Shown here: piece by piece, positions 60,820 through 64,000 of the stretch
Layout of the letters: every line of letters starts with the position of its first letter
Position numbering within the stretch: the first letter of the stretch is position 1
NCBI GenBank assembly: GCA_020636475.1
Contig: JACJXU010000008.1
Coordinates: 62,001 to 126,000 of the forward strand
Reading direction: 5' to 3'
Source: Chitinophagales bacterium
GTDB lineage: Bacteria; Bacteroidota; Bacteroidia; Chitinophagales; UBA2359
Length of the DNA stretch: 64,000 nt
Position numbers and translations under genes: made by a program
Notes under the pieces: model-generated
What the model was told of the DNA's origin: nothing
The model's database searches: none
What the model saw: only the letters and a program-made list of their open reading frames with translations

Positions 60820-63315
60820 ATGAAATCAGTTTTATTTTTTTCCTTCCTTCTGGGCAATATTCTGTTTCTCCAAGCCCAACACGCGCAATACTTACATTTC
60901 GACCGCCAAAATGATTATGTTTTGGCAGAAAACGCCACGCAGTATATTGTAAATGCTAATGCAATATCTATGACCGGCTGGTTTAAAACCGACCAACTGG
61001 CTTACGGACAAGGTATGATGGGATTTAGAGGCGAGCAAGGTTTTTATATTATTCAACTTAGCGATGGCGTATTAGAATGTCGCTTGCTCAATTCCGGCGG
61101 AGCATTGTTTCAGTACGTTGCGTCCGCCAATACGGTAGTACCCAATGAGTGGCAGCACTACGCTTGGGTGTATGATGGCAGCAGTGTAAAACTGTATCTA
61201 AACGGAAACCTACTGGGAAGTGCCAATGCTACAGGAACAATTACAGACGATAGCATTGATTTTGCCATTGGGCGAAACTTGTTGCCCGGCAATAACTTTT
61301 ACTATGGCGGCGGCGTAGATGAAGTGAGTTTTTGGCGAAAAGGGCTTACCCAAGCCGAAATTCAAAATCTTATGATGAACGAACCGCAAGGCAATGAAGA
61401 AGATTTGGTGTTGTATTATGGTTTTAATCAAGGGCTGCCCGGCGGCGATAATACCAGTATTACAAGCTTAAAATGTGCCGTAGGCGATGGCGAGCGCGAC
61501 GCACAACTCCTTAACTTTAGCTTAATGGGAGAAACGTCCAACTTTTTGGGTACTTTGGCGGAAAATGCACAAGTAATCAGTTTTCCCGAAGTTGCGCCAC
61601 AACTTCTCAGCAACTCAGCTATTACACTTAACGCAACATCAAGTTCGGGTTTGGCAGTGAGCTATACTGTACTGAGTGGTCCTGCAACCGTAAGCGGCAA
61701 TATACTTACGCTTAATGGAAATGCAGGCACGGTGGTAGTAGAAGCCAGCCAAAGTGGAAATGCCAATTTTAATCCGGCTGAGCCTATTACAATTACTATT
61801 CCGGTTTTAGACCCGCAAACAACTGTTCCGAGCATTGATTTTTTGTCGCCGTATGAAGATGCACAAATTTATTATTTAAACGATTTGAGTGCTATTTTCT
61901 TGGAAATGCGTAGCGAAATTGCTTACGAATCCCTTTTTTCGGTTGAAAAGGTATTATTTGAAATAGACGGAGTCGCTTACGAGGCGCATGCGCGCGGAAA
62001 CGGACTTTTCTCCATGTGGTGGACACCTTCACACAATGGCTTGTTCAATCTTACTGTTACGGCGTATAATAATTATGGTGGTTCTGGTACAAAAAGTTTG
62101 TTGTTGGTTGCTGCCGCCAATTCCAGCGAAACAAAAGATGTAAGAGCTATTGATAAAGCATTATTAAATTTGGATATAAATGCTTACGAAACTGAAGCCG
62201 AATTGCCCGTATTTACAGGAGCATTTAGTCAAATAGAAGCTACCTTAACCATAGATTGCCCCGAAGGAGAGGCTTGCGACGAATGGGACCGCGTAGTGAA
62301 AATTTTTGCCGAAGACAATCAAGGTGAGTGGTTCGAGATTATTCGTTATGTAACGCCTTATGGCACTGCTTGCCAAAGCAACATAGACTTGACGGATTTT
62401 GCCACTATTTTACATGGTAAAACCAAGTTTAAAATTGACTACGTTACGTATGGAAGTGGCTATGAATTTAGTTTGGATTTGCATTACCAAAAAGGAGACG
62501 CGCCCTACAAATATGCCGAAGTCGTTCCTTTGTGGAACGCTACGTATCCTTTTGGCGATTATGCCAACCTTCAGCCTGTAGAGTCTTTGAATATTCCCGT
62601 TCCTGCCGCAGCGCAGGCAGCCACGCTAAAGTTGGTATCAACAGGACACGGCTGGGGCGAAAACAATACGCTCAATGCTGCGGAGTTTAACGAAAATACG
62701 CACCATATTTGGGTAAACGAAACACAGGCATTTACACAAAACAACTGGCTCGACTGCAATCCCAATCCCGACGGCTGTAATCCGCAAGCCGGAACTTGGT
62801 ACTACGACCGTGCCGGCTGGTGTCCCGGAGCTATTGCGCCTTGGTTTACCTTCAATGCTACACCTTATCTTGGCGGTAGTGAAATGAGTTTGCGCTATGT
62901 TTTCGATGAAAGCTATGTCGATTTTTGTCACCCTAATTATCCCGATTGTGTTACAGGCGTAACCTGTCCAAATTGCAATGACGGTTTTAATCCACATTTA
63001 ATAGTAAGTAGTAGTCTTGTATTTTACAGCAACAGTATAATGGAAAACAACAACATTGTAGGTATTTCGGTTGTGGAAAACAAAAACTTAGCAATTTATC
63101 CCAATCCGGTACAAGCAAAATTATTTTTTGCGCTAAGCAACGATTTTACGGTTGAGCGAATAGAAGTATATGATATGTCGGGGAAGAAAATATTGGCGCA
63201 AGCCGCGTCTTCCAATAATTTCATCAACATTGAGGAACTGCCGCAAGGCGTATATTTTTTGCGGTTACGCAATAACGATAAAGGCAGTATTTTACAGAAG
63301 TTTGTAAAAATGTAG
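60820..63315 (+). CDS. Secreted PNGase F-like protein with LamG domain and T9SS sorting domain
   Basis: The ATG at 60820 (MKSVLFFSFLLGNILFLQAQ) gives 831 residues with a signal peptide ending near residue 20. A laminin-G/concanavalin-like domain (about 25-205, IVNANAISMTGWFKTDQ, then EVSFWRKGLTQAEIQNLM) is followed by immunoglobulin-like beta segments (about 260-450). The peptide-N-glycosidase F-related region (about 450-740) includes CDEWDRVVKIF, GHGWGENNTLNAAEF, HIWVN and WYYDRAGWCPG. The C-terminal type A sorting domain (about 755-831; IYPNPVQAKLFFAL, VYDMSGKKI, GVYFLRLRN) sends it through T9SS. It may deglycosylate proteins outside the cell, but catalysis is inferred. Confidence 0.87.
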   Translation: MKSVLFFSFLLGNILFLQAQHAQYLHFDRQNDYVLAENATQYIVNANAISMTGWFKTDQLAYGQGMMGFRGEQGFYIIQLSDGVLECRLLNSGGALFQYVASANTVVPNEWQHYAWVYDGSSVKLYLNGNLLGSANATGTITDDSIDFAIGRNLLPGNNFYYGGGVDEVSFWRKGLTQAEIQNLMMNEPQGNEEDLVLYYGFNQGLPGGDNTSITSLKCAVGDGERDAQLLNFSLMGETSNFLGTLAENAQVISFPEVAPQLLSNSAITLNATSSSGLAVSYTVLSGPATVSGNILTLNGNAGTVVVEASQSGNANFNPAEPITITIPVLDPQTTVPSIDFLSPYEDAQIYYLNDLSAIFLEMRSEIAYESLFSVEKVLFEIDGVAYEAHARGNGLFSMWWTPSHNGLFNLTVTAYNNYGGSGTKSLLLVAAANSSETKDVRAIDKALLNLDINAYETEAELPVFTGAFSQIEATLTIDCPEGEACDEWDRVVKIFAEDNQGEWFEIIRYVTPYGTACQSNIDLTDFATILHGKTKFKIDYVTYGSGYEFSLDLHYQKGDAPYKYAEVVPLWNATYPFGDYANLQPVESLNIPVPAAAQAATLKLVSTGHGWGENNTLNAAEFNENTHHIWVNETQAFTQNNWLDCNPNPDGCNPQAGTWYYDRAGWCPGAIAPWFTFNATPYLGGSEMSLRYVFDESYVDFCHPNYPDCVTGVTCPNCNDGFNPHLIVSSSLVFYSNSIMENNNIVGISVVENKNLAIYPNPVQAKLFFALSNDFTVERIEVYDMSGKKILAQAASSNNFINIEELPQGVYFLRLRNNDKGSILQKFVKM

Positions 63316-63365
63316 AAAGAAGGTAAGGCTAAATTTTTCTCTTACGAAAAGAAAAATAGTTTTTA

Positions 63366-64000
63366 CTACCACCTAATCAATGCCGAAGCCCAAGTGAATC
63401 CGCTACCAAAAGCCGCCAGACAAACCAAATCTCCACGCTGAATACGCCCTTCTTGTTTGGCTTCGCTAAGTGCGATGGGAATAGAGGCTGCTGTAGTATT
63501 GCCGTAGCGGTGAATATTGCTCATTACTTGTGCATCACTAAGTGCAAACTTGCGCTGTACAAATTGTGTGATACGGTAATTTGCCTGATGCGGTACTAAA
63601 AGTTTTAAATCCGATACCGACTTGTTGTTTGCTGAAAGAGCTTCATTTATTACTTCTTGAAAACGAGTTACGGCGTGCTTAAAAACCAAATTTCCATTCA
63701 TATAAGGAAAATATGACTCGGGAATTTCATGTTCGGCAAAATCAATAGGAAAACGCTCTTTGCTTAAGTTGCCGGGGTCTTTTACCATTAGTTCGGCAGC
63801 GTTGCTTCCCTGCGAGTGAAGATGTGTAGAAAGAATTTGGCTGGAATTGTTCAGCTTGGCAGCAGAAAGTACCACGGCTCCGGCACCATCGCCAAAAATA
63901 ACACTTACATTGCGTCCGCGCGTAGTTTTGTCCAAGCCATGACTTTGCAATTCTGCACCTATAACCAAAATATTTTTGTACATTCCCGTCTTGATAAACT
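63366..64000 (-). CDS. fabH: 3-oxoacyl-ACP synthase III, C-terminal part
   Basis: The gene runs off the right edge; about 210 C-terminal residues are present. The visible part has the FabH pattern GMYKNILVIGAE, VIFGDGAGAVVL, the catalytic His in LLVPHQANYRITQFV, the Asn in NIHRYGNTTAASIPIAL, and the final CLAAFGSGFTWASALIRW. The enzyme condenses acetyl-CoA with malonyl-ACP to start fatty-acid synthesis. The catalytic Cys would lie beyond the edge. The Met that begins the open stretch at 63983 is internal, because the frame stays open upstream to the edge (FIKTG before MYKN). Confidence 0.93.
   Translation of the reverse strand, partial: FIKTGMYKNILVIGAELQSHGLDKTTRGRNVSVIFGDGAGAVVLSAAKLNNSSQILSTHLHSQGSNAAELMVKDPGNLSKERFPIDFAEHEIPESYFPYMNGNLVFKHAVTRFQEVINEALSANNKSVSDLKLLVPHQANYRITQFVQRKFALSDAQVMSNIHRYGNTTAASIPIALSEAKQEGRIQRGDLVCLAAFGSGFTWASALIRW

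Noticed and set aside
1..64000. CRISPR arrays, tRNA or rRNA genes, prophage modules
   Set aside because: No regularly spaced identical repeats, cloverleaf-like sequences, rRNA stretches or phage structural genes were recognised by eye. A dedicated scan could still find a missed tRNA.

Overview
The window is a low-GC, gene-dense piece of a Bacteroidota chromosome. Both edges cut through genes. The assignment rests on type IX secretion (T9SS) C-terminal sorting domains on large secreted enzymes, on families largely confined to the phylum (DUF2480, DUF4199, DUF6340, DUF2490), on start codons that lack Shine-Dalgarno sequences, and on recurrent promoter elements of the form TAnnTTTG, sometimes with TTTG 18-20 nt upstream. 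No rRNA, tRNA, CRISPR array or prophage was found by eye. The genus cannot be named from the sequence alone; a Chitinophagales/Saprospirales/Cytophagales-like relative would fit.

Layout. 1-9.6 kb: end of a bestrophin-like channel, a secreted protein, coaX overlapping an outer-membrane barrel gene, a TPR protein, a repeat-rich intergenic region, a TonB-dependent receptor and a lytic transglycosylase. 9.6-11.6 kb: urocanate hydratase. 11.8-15.2 kb: the most plastic part, with a 5'-truncated T9SS sorting domain, a lipoprotein gene split by an IS982-family element, a second lipoprotein, an intact paralogue of the split gene, and short leftovers of the sorting-domain 3' end between them. 15.4-35.5 kb: housekeeping genes (class IV aminotransferase, CoA-transferase subunit B, glycosyltransferases, ABC exporter, biotin carrier protein, CNNM/CorC protein, PpiD-like chaperone, serA, FtsX-type permease, MarR regulator, bS21, enoyl-CoA hydratase, purB). 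35.7-39.1 kb: a 1107-residue secreted alpha-amylase. 39.4-64 kb: RRM protein, citrate synthase, fumarase, DUF922 protein, thioredoxin-like protein, carboxynorspermidine dehydrogenase homologue, grpE-dnaJ, MerC, serS, an ABC-F ATPase, an rluB-scpB pair, meaB, an ECF sigma/anti-sigma pair, a PNGase F-like T9SS cargo protein and the end of fabH.

How the genes work together. Most are core metabolism and envelope functions, with few large operons. Clear coupled pairs are coaX/outer-membrane protein (20-nt overlap), CoA-transferase B/aminotransferase (2-nt gap), grpE/dnaJ (1-nt gap), sigma/anti-sigma (4-nt overlap), scpB/rluB (35-nt overlap) and DUF4199/glycosyltransferase. Two secreted glycan-active proteins (amylase and PNGase F-like) carry T9SS sorting domains, which points to extracellular polysaccharide and glycoprotein use.

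Most notable observations. (1) A family of short non-coding elements is present in three copies (8240-8417 reversed, 39232-39309, 47076-47407). They share 9-bp inverted ends, and each is flanked by a 3-bp TAA or TTA direct repeat: a MITE-like family with internal-deletion derivatives. (2) The IS982-family insertion has perfect 17-bp inverted repeats and a 5-bp GAGTA duplication; removing it restores a 178-residue lipoprotein frame homologous to the gene at 14605. (3) Duplicated sorting-domain tails stand immediately before lipoprotein genes.
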